A stretch of 64,000 nt of DNA from Kitasatospora sp. NBC_00374 (GCF_041434935.1 NZ_CP107964.1:1984001-2048000), one strand, 5' to 3'; positions 30,182-40,289 are shown, numbered from the stretch's first letter. Numbers and translations are program-made. The notes: generated by a model from the sequence alone, not told the origin.

Positions 30182-31714
30182 ATGACCTCAGCCCATCCCG
30201 CCTCCGTCGGCGGCCAGTCGGACACCCGGTGGAGCCCGCGCCTCTGGGGCACCCTGGTCGTCCTGTGCGCCGCGATGTTCCTCGATGCCCTCGACGTCTC
30301 CATGGTCGGCGTCGCCCTGCCCTCCATCGGCGCGGACCTGCACCTCTCCACCTCCACCCTGCAGTGGGTGGTCAGCGGCTACGTGCTCGGCTACGGCGGC
30401 CTGTTGCTGCTCGGCGGACGCGCGGCCGACCTGCTCGGACGCCGGCGGGTCTTCCTGGTCGCACTCGCCGTGTTCGCCGGCGCCTCCCTGCTCGGCGGCC
30501 TGGTGGACGACGGCGGACTGCTGATCGGCGCCCGCTTCCTCAAGGGGGTCAGCGCCGCCTTCACCGCGCCGGCCGGCCTGTCCATCATCACCACCACCTT
30601 CGCCGAGGGCCCGGCCCGCAACCGCGCGCTCAGCATCTACACCACCTGCGGCGCCAGCGGCTTCTCGCTCGGCCTGGTGCTCAGCGGCCTGCTCACCTCG
30701 GCCGGCTGGCGCTGGACGTTCCTGATGCCCGTCCCGGTCGCCCTGCTGGCGCTGGTCTTCGCGATCCGCCTGCTCCCCCGTCAGGCCGCGCCCGAGCGTG
30801 GCAGGGCCGGGTACGACGTGGCCGGCGCGATCACCGGTACCGGCGCCCTGCTGCTGCTGGTCTTCACCCTGACCGAGGCCCAGAGCGCGGGCTGGGCGAG
30901 CCTGCGGACCCTCGGCTCGCTGGTCGTGGTGGCCGTCCTCGCCACCGCCTTCCTGCTGATCGAGTCGCGCACCGCCCACCCGCTGGTCCGGCTCGGCATC
31001 TTCCGCAACGGCGGGGTGGCCCGGGCCAACCTGACCGCCTTCACCATCTTCGGCTCGTACGCGGGCTTCCAGTTCATCACCACGCTCTACCTGCAGCGGC
31101 TGCTCGGCTGGTCCGCGCTGGAGATGGCCTTCGGCCTGCTCCCGGCCGGCGCGCTGGTGGCGCTGTCCGCGACCAGGATGGGCGCGATCATCGACCGCTT
31201 CGGCACCGGACGGCTGCTGCCCATCGGCGTCCTGGCGCTGACCGCCGGCTACGCGTACTTCCTGCAGCTGGGCGAGGACAGCAGCTTCGTCGCCCTGGTG
31301 CTGCCGAGCATGGTGCTGCTGGGCATCGGCTTCGCGCTCGCCTTCCCCTCCGTCAACATCAACGCCACCAGCGGGGTCGCGGACGAGGAGCAGGGCCTGG
31401 CCTCCGGTCTGGTGAACACGGCCTTCCAGGTCGGCAGCGCGATCGTGCTGGCCGTCACCACCGCCGTGATCACCGCGGGCAGCGGCGGCGGCGAGAGCCC
31501 GCAGGCCCAGCTGGACGGCTACCGGCCGGCGCTGCTGCTGGTCACCGGGATCGCGGCGCTCGGGCTGCTGGTCACCCTGGTCGGCGCGGCGCTGGAGCGG
31601 CGGGCCAAGGCGCCGGCCCCGGTACCCGACTACCGCTACGAGCCGCTCACCGACCACCGGGCCGGGGCCGGGCGCGAGCAGGCGGCCGAGGGGCAGGTGC
31701 TGTCCGAGCGCTGA
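30182..31714 (+). CDS. MFS multidrug exporter, DHA2 (14-TM, EmrB/QacA) family
   Basis: 510 residues. Starts MTSAHPAS; family motifs LDALDVSMVGVALPSIGADL (motif D1 region), GGRAADLLGRRRVFL (motif A) and SGFSLGLVLSGLLTSAGWRWTFLMPVPVAL (motif C). About 14 hydrophobic segments and a charged C-terminus. It probably exports drugs with proton exchange; the substrate is unknown. No purine-rich ribosome binding site is seen before the ATG, so it may be leaderless or weakly translated. Regulated by the divergent MarR. Confidence 0.9.
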   Translation: MTSAHPASVGGQSDTRWSPRLWGTLVVLCAAMFLDALDVSMVGVALPSIGADLHLSTSTLQWVVSGYVLGYGGLLLLGGRAADLLGRRRVFLVALAVFAGASLLGGLVDDGGLLIGARFLKGVSAAFTAPAGLSIITTTFAEGPARNRALSIYTTCGASGFSLGLVLSGLLTSAGWRWTFLMPVPVALLALVFAIRLLPRQAAPERGRAGYDVAGAITGTGALLLLVFTLTEAQSAGWASLRTLGSLVVVAVLATAFLLIESRTAHPLVRLGIFRNGGVARANLTAFTIFGSYAGFQFITTLYLQRLLGWSALEMAFGLLPAGALVALSATRMGAIIDRFGTGRLLPIGVLALTAGYAYFLQLGEDSSFVALVLPSMVLLGIGFALAFPSVNINATSGVADEEQGLASGLVNTAFQVGSAIVLAVTTAVITAGSGGGESPQAQLDGYRPALLLVTGIAALGLLVTLVGAALERRAKAPAPVPDYRYEPLTDHRAGAGREQAAEGQVLSER

Positions 31715-31737
31715 GTCCGCGGGATCCGCTCATCCGG

Positions 31738-31778
31738 GTGCCGGCTCCACCAAACCCCCGTGTTGGTGGAGCCGGCAC
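31738..31778. terminator. Terminator after the MFS exporter gene
   Basis: A perfect 16-bp stem (31738-31753 with 31763-31778), 9-nt loop, 24 bp after the stop codon. Confidence 0.8.
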
Positions 31779-31838
31779 CTCGGCGTACCGCCGTGGGGCG
31801 ATGTCCGGAAGTACCCGGATCCCACCTGTGGCGGGTGA

Positions 31839-31860
31839 CCCGGCCAGTATATTGGCCGGG
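31839..31860. promoter_or_regulatory. Palindromic operator over the tetR promoter
   Basis: Arms CCCGGCCA (31839-31846) and TGGCCGGG (31853-31860) flank a TATATT-like -10 element (31848-31853). The site is 28 bp before the TetR start, so autorepression is likely. Confidence 0.6.
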
Positions 31861-31887
31861 AGCCAATGAACGTACGGAGCAGACACG

Positions 31888-32526
31888 ATGGCACCTCGCG
31901 GGGAATCGGTCAATGAGGAGATGCGCCGACGCTCCCGCCGCCGCATCCTCCGGGCCACGATCGAGCTGGTCGACCAGCGGGGATACGCCCGCACCACGCT
32001 GGGCGACATAGCGGAACGGGCCGGGCTGGCCCGCGGGCTGGTGTCCTACTACTTCGACGGCAAACGGCTGCTGATGCAGGCCGCCACCCACCGGCTGATG
32101 CACCTGGAGCTGGCCGCCGCCCTCGCCGAACTGCCGCCCGGGGCCTGCCCCGACGCCCGGCTGGCCCGGGCGATCGACGCGGTGGTCCAGGTGGCGATCG
32201 ACCACCCGCTGGTGATGCGCTCCCACCTCGCACTGATCCTGGAGCCCGATGCCGGCTCCTTCGTGCAGGACCCGGAGCAGCAGCAACTCGGCGGGATCCT
32301 GCGCGAGTTGCTGAGCGACTGGGGAGCGGCCGATCCGGTGGCCGAGCACGCGGTGCTGCGCAGCGCGCTGATGGGCGCCTGCATCGGGGTGCTGCTGCCG
32401 GGGGCGTCGACGCCGCTGGCGCCGATCCGGGCCGACCTGTTCGCCCGCTACGGCCTGGCCTGGGAGCTGGGCGTGCCGCCGCAGCCCCTGGCGCCGGTCA
32501 GGCTGCAGCCGTCGGTGCGGGGCTGA
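31888..32526 (+). CDS. TetR family transcriptional regulator
   Basis: 212 residues. HTH at about 18-64: RRRILRATIELVDQRGYARTTLGDIAERAGLARGLVSYYFDGKRLLM. The C-terminal ligand domain ends with a Pro-rich tail. It is alone between an exporter terminator and the WhiJ-like regulator; its only evident target is its own promoter palindrome. Confidence 0.9.
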   Translation: MAPRGESVNEEMRRRSRRRILRATIELVDQRGYARTTLGDIAERAGLARGLVSYYFDGKRLLMQAATHRLMHLELAAALAELPPGACPDARLARAIDAVVQVAIDHPLVMRSHLALILEPDAGSFVQDPEQQQLGGILRELLSDWGAADPVAEHAVLRSALMGACIGVLLPGASTPLAPIRADLFARYGLAWELGVPPQPLAPVRLQPSVRG

Positions 32527-32556
32527 CCGGCCCCCGCACCGGCCCGGGAGGGCTGC

Positions 32557-33423
32557 CTAGCGGTCCTTGAGGATGGTGGCGAGCAGGTCGACGGTCTGGC
32601 CCGGGGTCAGGCTGTCCACGCAGAGCCGCTCCATGACCTGGATGTAGGCGTCGACGTCGTCCCGCTTGTCGAGGTAGAGCGCACTGGTGAGCTGCTCCAG
32701 GTACACCACGTCCGCCAGGTCCTGCTCGGGGAAGCGGAGGATGGAGAACGCGCCGCTCTCGCCGGCGTGCGCGCCGAACCGGAACGGCATCACCTGCACC
32801 ACCACGTTGGCGTGCTCGGACATGTCGATCAGGTGCTGGACCTGGGCGCGCATGACCTTGGGCCCGCCGACCGGGCGGCGCAGCGCCGCCTCGTCGATGA
32901 CGGCCCACAGCTTGGGGCCCTGCGGGTCCATCAGCAGGCTCTGGCGGCGCATCCGCAGGCTGACCCGGCGCTCGATCTCCTCCTCGGCGAGCGCGGGGCG
33001 GCTCTGGCCGAAGATCGCGCGGGCGTACTCCTCGCACTGGAGCAGGCCGGGGATGAACTGCACCTCGTAGGTGCGGATCAGGGCGGCCGCCTCCTCCAGA
33101 CCGATGTAGGTCTGGAACCAGTTGGGCAGCACGTCGGTGAAACTGTGCCACCAGCCGGACTTGTTGGCCTCGCGGACCAGGCCGAGCAGGGCCTCGCGCT
33201 CGGTGCCGTCGTGCACGCCGTAGAGGCTGAGCAGGTCGGCGACGTCACGCTCCTTGAAGCTGACCCGGCCGAGCTCCATTCGGCTGATCTTGGACTCGGA
33301 GGCGCGGATGGCGTAGCCGGCGTCCTCGCGGGTGATGGCGCGTCCTTCGCGCAGGCGGCGTAGTTGGGAGCCGAGGAGGATTCGGCGCACCATCGAGCCA
33401 CCACCGGGCTGAACTGTGGTCAT
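32557..33423 (-). CDS. WhiJ-like helix-turn-helix regulator with DUF5753 domain
   Basis: 288 residues. XRE HTH at about 18-70 (LGSQLRRLREGRAITREDAGYAIRASESKISRMELGRV), then the DUF5753 (Scr1-type) domain from 110: FQTYIGLEEAAALIRTYEVQFIPGLLQCEEYARAI, RMRRQSLL, VIDEAALRRPVG. The ATG at 33423 is preceded by GGAGG at good spacing; the inner ATG at 33393 lacks one. Such regulators pair with DUF397 proteins and ATPases and affect aerial development and antibiotics in Streptomyces. Both partners lie within 1.4 kb here. Confidence 0.9.
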   Translation of the reverse strand: MTTVQPGGGSMVRRILLGSQLRRLREGRAITREDAGYAIRASESKISRMELGRVSFKERDVADLLSLYGVHDGTEREALLGLVREANKSGWWHSFTDVLPNWFQTYIGLEEAAALIRTYEVQFIPGLLQCEEYARAIFGQSRPALAEEEIERRVSLRMRRQSLLMDPQGPKLWAVIDEAALRRPVGGPKVMRAQVQHLIDMSEHANVVVQVMPFRFGAHAGESGAFSILRFPEQDLADVVYLEQLTSALYLDKRDDVDAYIQVMERLCVDSLTPGQTVDLLATILKDR

Positions 33424-33507
33424 GCGGTCGAAACCTCCACCTCGGGCAAACAGCGCACAGTCTGCCATCAGTTGAGCGCTCTCGGTGCCTGTACTGGTGC
33501 AACGATC

Positions 33508-33640
33508 TACCAGTTCTGCATCACATCCACCATCTTGCACGTGCATCCGGCGCTTGCATATGCCAATACCCCGACTGCACGTGAATCGACTCTTGCATCT
33601 GCAGTGAGCGCAGAGGACCATGGTGCACGTGCACCTGCAC
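33508..33640. promoter_or_regulatory. Cluster of TGCA-type palindromes in the WhiJ-like promoter region
   Basis: TGCACGTGCA at 33536-33545, TGCATATGC at 33555-33563, CTGCACGTGAA at 33575-33585, TGCATCTGCA at 33594-33603, GTGCACGTGCAC at 33623-33634 and CTGCAC at 33635-33640. They fill the space between the WhiJ-like gene and the ATPase gene, with no convincing coding sequence in 33424-33841. They are candidate binding sites of the WhiJ-like regulator. Confidence 0.6.
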
Positions 33641-33841
33641 ACCCCTGGCAATCCCGCGGGCTCCGCCTCGACCACATGCGCGATCCGCACGCCGGACCCG
33701 GCAGCGCCGTTCGCGCAGCCGGATTCGCGTGCGCGCGAGTGGTCGTCGGGCGCAGCGGCCGCGCGGCCGAGCGAGTCGGAGGTGACCGGCATGACCCCGG
33801 CGGGTCCAGCCGTGTCGGCCCCCTTATGGGAGGAGCTCTTC

Positions 33842-34348
33842 ATGAGCACCGGAACGGCGCTGGCGACCGACCCCCACGTGGTCAGCTGTACCCTCGCTCC
33901 TCGCCTCGAAGCCGTGAGAACCGCACGCGAGTTCGCGAGATCGACGCTGCAGGGCTGGGGCCTCGGAGAGCTCTTCGACGACGTCTCCCTGGTCGCCTCC
34001 GAGCTGGTGACCAACGCGCTCCGGCACGCCCTGGGCGCGGCCGAGCCGGCGCGGCTGCCGATGCAGCCCGGGCCCAGGCAGGCCGCGGACGCGGCGCTGC
34101 CGATCCGAATAAGCCTGGTTCACCGCTCGCCGCAGGTGGTCTGCGCGGTGAGCGATCCGAGCAGCACCGGGCCGGTGGCCCGGGAGGCCGACTTCGTCGC
34201 GGAGTCCGGCCGCGGGCTGCACCTGGTGGACTCGTTCAGCCGCTCCTGGGGCTGGCACCCGCTGGCCGGCGCGGGGAAGGTGGTCTGGGCCCTGTTCGAG
34301 GCGGCGCCCGAGGGCCCCGCCGCCGGACGGCACCGCCGGTCGGCCTGA
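33842..34348 (+). CDS. AbaA-like ATP-binding (HATPase_c) regulatory protein
   Basis: 168 residues. Histidine kinase-like ATPase fold of the anti-sigma (RsbW) type: N-box ELVTNALRHAL near 60, G1 box VSDPSS, G2 box ESGRGLHLVDSFSRSWGW near 125. No phosphorylation or sensor domain. Start chosen by GGAGGAGCTCTTC-ATG; upstream in-frame codons back to 33620 lack similarity. It belongs with the WhiJ-like regulator and DUF397 gene as in the abaA/whiJ loci of Streptomyces, where such proteins modulate development. Confidence 0.85.
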   Translation: MSTGTALATDPHVVSCTLAPRLEAVRTAREFARSTLQGWGLGELFDDVSLVASELVTNALRHALGAAEPARLPMQPGPRQAADAALPIRISLVHRSPQVVCAVSDPSSTGPVAREADFVAESGRGLHLVDSFSRSWGWHPLAGAGKVVWALFEAAPEGPAAGRHRRSA

Positions 34349-34360
34349 CCCGCCCTCACC

Positions 34361-34389
34361 CGTCCCGGACCGCCCCTCCGTCCGGGACG
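34361..34389. terminator. Terminator after the ATPase gene
   Basis: A perfect 10-bp stem (34361-34370 with 34380-34389), 9-nt loop, 12 bp past the stop. Confidence 0.65.
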
Positions 34390-34485
34390 CCCGGCCATGC
34401 CGCCGGGACCGCGCCGCCGAACGGCGCCACGACAGGCCGCGTCAAGGGCCGGTCAACACGCTCGGAACTCCCGAGAAAACACCAA

Positions 34486-34514
34486 GGCCGCCGTGGCGAC
34501 TGCCCACGACGGCC
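34486..34514. terminator. Hairpin downstream of the DUF397 gene
   Basis: An imperfect 11-bp stem (GGCCGCCGTGG with CCCACGACGGCC) about 50 bp past the DUF397 stop on the minus strand. Confidence 0.5.
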
Positions 34515-34560
34515 CAGCCCGCCCCTGCTGCTCTGTGTGCTGCGCCCGTCGGCCGGGGCG

Positions 34561-34806
34561 TCAGTTCGCTCCCGCGCCGAGGTGGTCGAACTCCCCGTCC
34601 TTCACGCCGAGCAGCAGCGCCGCGATTTCGGCCCGGGTGTAGATCAGGGCCGGACCGTCCGGAAAACGCGAGTTCCGCATCGCGACGTCTCCGCCGGGCA
34701 GCGCCGCGAACTCCACACAGTTCCCCTGGGAGTTACTGTGCCGACTCTTCTGCCAGACCACCCCGTCGAGGTCCGCAGCAGCCATGCCGTTGAAAGCCTC
34801 ACGCAT
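34561..34806 (-). CDS. DUF397 domain-containing protein
   Basis: 81 residues with the DUF397 signature WQKSRHSNSQGNCVEFAAL, VAMRNSRFPDGPALIYTRAEIAALL and a short acidic tail. DUF397 proteins act as partners (antitoxin-like or co-regulators) of WhiJ-type HTH proteins; the partner is at 32557. A TGCACGTGCA palindrome at 34862-34871, 55 bp before the start, matches the sites by the WhiJ-like gene. Confidence 0.92.
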   Translation of the reverse strand: MREAFNGMAAADLDGVVWQKSRHSNSQGNCVEFAALPGGDVAMRNSRFPDGPALIYTRAEIAALLLGVKDGEFDHLGAGAN

Positions 34807-34861
34807 TGAAATCTCCCCGATCGAGCGGCGATCTCCTCACCTGACGTGATGATAGCCCGGC

Positions 34862-34871
34862 TGCACGTGCA
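34862..34871. promoter_or_regulatory. TGCACGTGCA palindrome upstream of DUF397
   Basis: Same decamer as at 33536-33545, 55 bp before the DUF397 start. Probably links the two promoters under one regulator. The remaining gap to 35225 (about 350 bp) shows no further gene I can support. Confidence 0.55.
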
Positions 34872-35225
34872 TCAGCACGGGATGGCGCCCGTGCCGATGC
34901 ACGCCATTACCGAAGTCGTGAATCCCTCACACCGCACCGGCCGACCGCACATTCAGGGGCATAGTGGAACGAAGCACAGCAGCCCCGATAACCGTCCGTA
35001 CACCGCGAAAAGCGCGGCGTCGATCTTCGAGCCGGGTCGGCGCCCTCACGGGCAGTCACCTCGGGCCGCTGTGAGCCGCGTCACGGTGGAATCGCCGGAG
35101 CGTCAGGAGCCCGGCACGGGAAGGCGGATGATTTGACCGAAAATGCCCCGTTTGACCTGGGAGCTTTCACCCAGTCCTGGGATCCGACTGCAGCCAAGTC
35201 GGGCGAATGTCCTACGATCTCCGCC

Positions 35226-36101
35226 ATGAGCACCGCAGCGATCCCGGGCGCGCCACTGCCCGTCCGTACGCCAGGCTCCCGTGCGCGGGGGCGCCACCGC
35301 CGTCCTGAGCGCCCCGAGGTCCCGGCCGGTTCGCCGGCCCTCGTGCTCGCGGTGCCCGCCGATGCCGGTCCGGAGTCCCGTCCCGTGGTGGACGAGCTGC
35401 TGTCGATCGTGCGCAGCGAGCAGCCCGGCATCGAGGCCGCAGCCGCCTATCTGACTGTCAGCGAGAGCGCCCAGGACGCCGTTACGGTCGCCGAGCTGCT
35501 CGCGCAGGCCACCAACGCCGGGTACCCGGCGCCGGTCGTCGTCCCGCTGCTGACCGGCCCGCACGGCCGGCTGGCCGAGCTGGCCGAGGTCGCCGCCGCC
35601 GCCGGCTCCCCGGTCACCGACGCGCTCGGCCCGCACCCGCTGCTGGCCGAGGCCGTCCACGTACGGCTCTCCGAGGCCGGTCTGGCCCGCGCCGACCGGG
35701 CCCGGCTGTTCGCGATCACCACCGCCGCGGACGGCATCGTGCTGACCGTCGTCGGCGGCGAGGAGGCCGCCACGGCCGCCGGGATCACCGGCGTGCTGCT
35801 GGCCGCCCGGCTCGCCGTGCCCGTGGTGGCCGCCGCGCTGGACGTCCCGGGTTCGGTGGTCGCGGCCGTCGAGCACCTGCGGGCCACCGGTTCGCAGCGT
35901 CCCGCCCTCGCGCCGCTGGTGATCGGCCCCGAGGCCGACCCGGAGCTGCTGGCCACGGCCGCCGAGGAGACCGGCTGCCCGAGCGCCGCGCCGCTGGGTG
36001 CCTACCCGACCGTCGGTCAGCTGATCGCCGGTATCTACATGGCGGAGCTGCCGCCGGCTGCGCCCGTCGAGGAGCCGGTCGAGGAGCAGCCGGCCGGCTG
36101 A
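35226..36101 (+). CDS. CbiX/sirohydrochlorin chelatase-like protein
   Basis: 291 residues. After a basic N-terminus (1-40), two tandem halves resemble the CbiX/SirB fold: ALVLAVPADAGPESRPVVDELLSIV, VVVPLLTGPHGRLAELAEVA near 112-130, and LAEAVHVRLSEAGL. The chelatase catalytic His pairs are only partly kept (one His in GPHGRLAEL and one in ALGPHPLLAEAV), so metal insertion is uncertain. It ends in a Pro/Glu-rich tail. No tetrapyrrole or sulfite reductase genes are adjacent. It is convergent with the G8 protein gene. Confidence 0.65.
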   Translation: MSTAAIPGAPLPVRTPGSRARGRHRRPERPEVPAGSPALVLAVPADAGPESRPVVDELLSIVRSEQPGIEAAAAYLTVSESAQDAVTVAELLAQATNAGYPAPVVVPLLTGPHGRLAELAEVAAAAGSPVTDALGPHPLLAEAVHVRLSEAGLARADRARLFAITTAADGIVLTVVGGEEAATAAGITGVLLAARLAVPVVAAALDVPGSVVAAVEHLRATGSQRPALAPLVIGPEADPELLATAAEETGCPSAAPLGAYPTVGQLIAGIYMAELPPAAPVEEPVEEQPAG

Positions 36102-36130
36102 CCCCGACCGGACGCGTCCGCACACGACAT

Positions 36131-36164
36131 CGGCCTCGGCCCCCATCGTCGGGGGCCGAGGCCG
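36131..36164. terminator. Bidirectional terminator between convergent genes
   Basis: A perfect 14-bp stem (36131-36144 with 36151-36164), loop ATCGTC, between the stops at 36101 and 36194. Confidence 0.8.
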
Positions 36165-36193
36165 GTTCTCGTGGTGCGCCGGACGTACCGCGG

Positions 36194-38365
36194 TCAGGCC
36201 GTGAGGCGGGACGTCGTGGCCGCCGTGTCGCTCAGCCTGAGCGACGGGGTGACCGGCTGGCGCGGGCCGTCCGGCACGCTGACCGGCGCGACCGAGGCGT
36301 TCCACTCGGCCGGAGCGGCCTTGCCGCCCCCGGACTTGCTCACCTCGACGGCCTGGCCGTCCCCGGCCTTGCGCAGCACGATCCGCTTGGGGGCGGGTGA
36401 CTCCGGGTCCAGCCAGACCTCGTTGCCGCTGAAGGAGCAGTCCAGCACCTGGATGTCGTCCGGCTCGCCGTCGGTGGTCGCCCGGAAGGCCACGCCGGCC
36501 TTCCGGTAGCCGGTCAGGCGGCAGCGGCTGACCGTCACCGGCTGCCCGGCCAGCTGGTGCTTGGCGGTGGAGACGGCGTAGTCGGACTGTCCGGCGGCGT
36601 CGATCAGCAGGCCGTCGAAGACGGTCCCCTTGTCCCGGCCGAGCGCGTGTACGGCCACGCCGCCTGCCGCGTTGCCGTACAGGACGCTCGCGGTGTAGTC
36701 GAAGTCGTTCAGGTACGCGCCGTGCTCGATGCCCCAGCCGCCGTTGTGGTAGGCGACGAACTGGCTCACGGTGTGGTGGTGCTGGGCGTTGAGCCAGACG
36801 AAGATGCCGTTCTCCAGGTTGTTGTGGGCCAGGCACCGTTCGAAGGTCCACACCCCCTCGCTGGTCTCCGGCCACTCGTACCCGGAGGCGCCGGTGGCCC
36901 CCTGGACGCCGACGGCCACGCAGTCCGTGGCCTTGCTCCCGGTGCCCGCACCGAGGCTGAAGCCGGTCAGCCGGTAGCCGCGCGGGTTGGGCTCGAAGAC
37001 CGTCCGGGAGGCGACGCAGGACTCGTAGCCGATGTCGTCGGACGGGCCCTGCGGGGTCCGGGTGTCCTGCGGCCCGTCCCACCAGTAGGCGTCCTCCCAG
37101 GTGTTGTGGCTGATGCAGCTGCGGAAGGTGACGCCGTGGCTCATGTGCGGGACGAAGGCGTGGTTGCCCGCGTCCCGGACCACCACCCCTTCCACCACGG
37201 TGCCCCGGCTGGCGTCGGCCAGCATGTGGAAGTGCAGCCCGTACCGGCCCAGCACCGGCTCGGTGACGGGCTTTCCGTTCCACTTCTCCCTGCCCTCGGC
37301 GCGCGGGCCCAGCCAGCGCAGCGCGGCGTGCCGGACGTCCGCGCGGCGGGAGCTGGTGAGGTGGATGTGGGCCCGGCCCTGCTCGGTGCCCTCGATCCGG
37401 ACGTTGCGGGTCAGGTTGAGCACCTCGGCGCCGACCGTGACGCCGCCGCCGACCGCGACCCGGGGGTGGGCGTGCTTCAACGGGCCGTCAAGGAGCACCG
37501 TGCTGCCGTTGACCTGACGGACCGTGCACAGGTCGTACTGGTTGGAGAAGTCCTCGCCGTCGGGGGCCGCGGTCGGGGTGACGGCCAGTTCGTCGCCGGC
37601 CTTCCAGCCGGTCGGGGCGGAGGCGAGGGTGATGCCGGTGTCGCCGGCCTTGAGCGCTCCGGCGGCCCGCACCCAGGCCGTCCGGGCGGCGCCGTCCAGG
37701 CGAAGGTACCCGGCGCCGCCGACCCAGAGCCCGGTGTCGGAGTCGACGACGGTCATGCCGCCGCCCTTGAACCTGCGCTCGTCCACGTTCGGGAACCTCA
37801 CCGTGTGCACGGCGGTGTCGGCGGGGGCCAGGACCAGGCTGCCGCGGACCTCGATGTTGCCGGCCGAGTCGAGGGTGAGGCTGTGCTCCTTGGCGAAGAC
37901 CAGCGAGCCGGTGGGCTCGATCAGCAGGGAGCCCACCGACGCGTCCGCGTCGAGCAGCACCTGATCGGTGATCCGCACCGCCGACTTCGGCCCGGGGACG
38001 GCACCGCCCCAGCCGGCCGGGTCGGACCAGCGGCGGCCGCCCTCCGCCACGGTCGGCGGCGGTGGGGCGGGCTGCGCGGGCGTGGCGCTCGGTGCGGGTG
38101 TGGCGTCGTGCTGGTGGCCGCTCGGGGAGGCGGCGGCCTCGGTACGGCCCGGGCGCGGCCGACGGAAGCCGACCGGTGTCTGACGGACCAGCTCCTCACC
38201 GGTGACGGCCGCGACGATTCCGACGGCCCCCCAGATCAGCAGCGCGCGCCGGGCGATACGCCCCTTATGGTCCGGTTCGGCCCGGTGTGACCTGGGTCGT
38301 CCCGGCCTGGGCGTCGCGCCGTCGGCGCCGTTCACAGGCTCCGGCGGTCTGTGCTCGAACTCCAT
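36194..38365 (-). CDS. Membrane-anchored G8 domain/parallel beta-helix protein
   Basis: 723 residues. A basic N-terminus with one membrane segment (RRALLIWGAVGIVAAVTG, about 39-57), a Pro/Ala linker, a G8 domain from about 110 to 225 (WSDPAGWGGAVPGPKSAVRI, then LLIEPTGSLVFA), then right-handed beta-helix coils (about 300-650) with repeats such as YGLHFHML, NHAFVPHMSHGV and NTWEDAYWWDGP. This architecture is shared with eukaryotic CEMIP/TMEM2 hyaluronan-processing proteins and bacterial surface glycosidases or lyases. Polysaccharide binding or cleavage outside the cell is likely; the substrate is unknown. Confidence 0.82.
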   Translation of the reverse strand: MEFEHRPPEPVNGADGATPRPGRPRSHRAEPDHKGRIARRALLIWGAVGIVAAVTGEELVRQTPVGFRRPRPGRTEAAASPSGHQHDATPAPSATPAQPAPPPPTVAEGGRRWSDPAGWGGAVPGPKSAVRITDQVLLDADASVGSLLIEPTGSLVFAKEHSLTLDSAGNIEVRGSLVLAPADTAVHTVRFPNVDERRFKGGGMTVVDSDTGLWVGGAGYLRLDGAARTAWVRAAGALKAGDTGITLASAPTGWKAGDELAVTPTAAPDGEDFSNQYDLCTVRQVNGSTVLLDGPLKHAHPRVAVGGGVTVGAEVLNLTRNVRIEGTEQGRAHIHLTSSRRADVRHAALRWLGPRAEGREKWNGKPVTEPVLGRYGLHFHMLADASRGTVVEGVVVRDAGNHAFVPHMSHGVTFRSCISHNTWEDAYWWDGPQDTRTPQGPSDDIGYESCVASRTVFEPNPRGYRLTGFSLGAGTGSKATDCVAVGVQGATGASGYEWPETSEGVWTFERCLAHNNLENGIFVWLNAQHHHTVSQFVAYHNGGWGIEHGAYLNDFDYTASVLYGNAAGGVAVHALGRDKGTVFDGLLIDAAGQSDYAVSTAKHQLAGQPVTVSRCRLTGYRKAGVAFRATTDGEPDDIQVLDCSFSGNEVWLDPESPAPKRIVLRKAGDGQAVEVSKSGGGKAAPAEWNASVAPVSVPDGPRQPVTPSLRLSDTAATTSRLTA

Positions 38366-38534
38366 GATCGCTCAGCCCTCATTCAGGCCTCGATTCCGAC
38401 TCTCCGACTGAAGCATAGGCAAGTCCCAATCCGTTAAAGGCTTTTGCGCGAAAGCGAGCGATTATGAACGGTCCGATCGAGGTTTATCGATCATGAAGGG
38501 ACGATGCGAACGATGTGACGACGCTCACACATAT

Positions 38535-38564
38535 TTGCGGTTTCAACTTATGTCTGCCTAATGT
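38535..38564 (+). promoter_or_regulatory. Putative promoter of the riboswitch-controlled hydrolase
   Basis: TTGCGG (38535-38540) and TAATGT (38559-38564) with 18-bp spacing, about 20 bp before the riboswitch begins. Confidence 0.4.
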
Positions 38565-38579
38565 CCTCCCACGTTCGTG

Positions 38580-39966
<1,387 letters not shown>

Positions 39967-39986
39967 CACCTGATCGGCGGCCCCGT

Positions 39987-40015
39987 CCCCCGGAGACCCT
40001 GGTCGGCTCCGGGGG
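39987..40015. terminator. Terminator after the cell wall hydrolase gene
   Basis: A 9-bp stem CCCCCGGAG (39987-39995) with CTCCGGGGG (40007-40015), 20 bp past the stop. Confidence 0.65.
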
Positions 40016-40061
40016 TCCGGGCCTATGCTGCGGCGAGCCCACCGACCCGGGAGAGCACGCC

Positions 40062-40262
40062 ATGGCGAAGGTCACCATCACCCTCGACGCCGATCTGGCC
40101 ATCGAGGTGATGCTGCAGTCCGGTACCAGGAGCCCGCAGGACGCGGTCGAGTTGGTCGTTCGGGACTACCTCGACCGCACCCGGCGCACCGAGGCGCGGA
40201 CCGGCGACGCGGCCGACGGGCAGCGACTGAACCAGCCACGGCCGGTCGTCGAGGAGGGCTGA
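40062..40262 (+). CDS. VapB/DUF2191-like small antitoxin-type protein
   Basis: 66 residues starting MAKVTITLDADLAIEVMLQSG, a ribbon-helix-helix-like N-terminus followed by SPQDAVELVVRDYLDRT, as in VapB antitoxins and DUF2191 proteins. The GGGAGAG upstream supports the ATG. No PIN-domain toxin follows: a terminator comes 27 bp after the stop, so it is a solitary gene. The tail is disordered. Confidence 0.65.
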   Translation: MAKVTITLDADLAIEVMLQSGTRSPQDAVELVVRDYLDRTRRTEARTGDAADGQRLNQPRPVVEEG

Positions 40263-40289
40263 GCTCCCTCCACCCCCGAGAACGTGCGC

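Noticed and set aside
34846..35136. A 96-codon plus-strand frame between DUF397 and the CbiX-like gene
   Set aside because: It overlaps the TGCACGTGCA operator, has no ribosome binding site, and its composition (His/Pro/Arg/Ser) is not protein-like for this genome.
35103..37283. A 726-codon minus-strand frame overlapping the CbiX-like and G8 genes
   Set aside because: Arg/Gly/Pro-rich shadow translation in the wrong frame for both genes.
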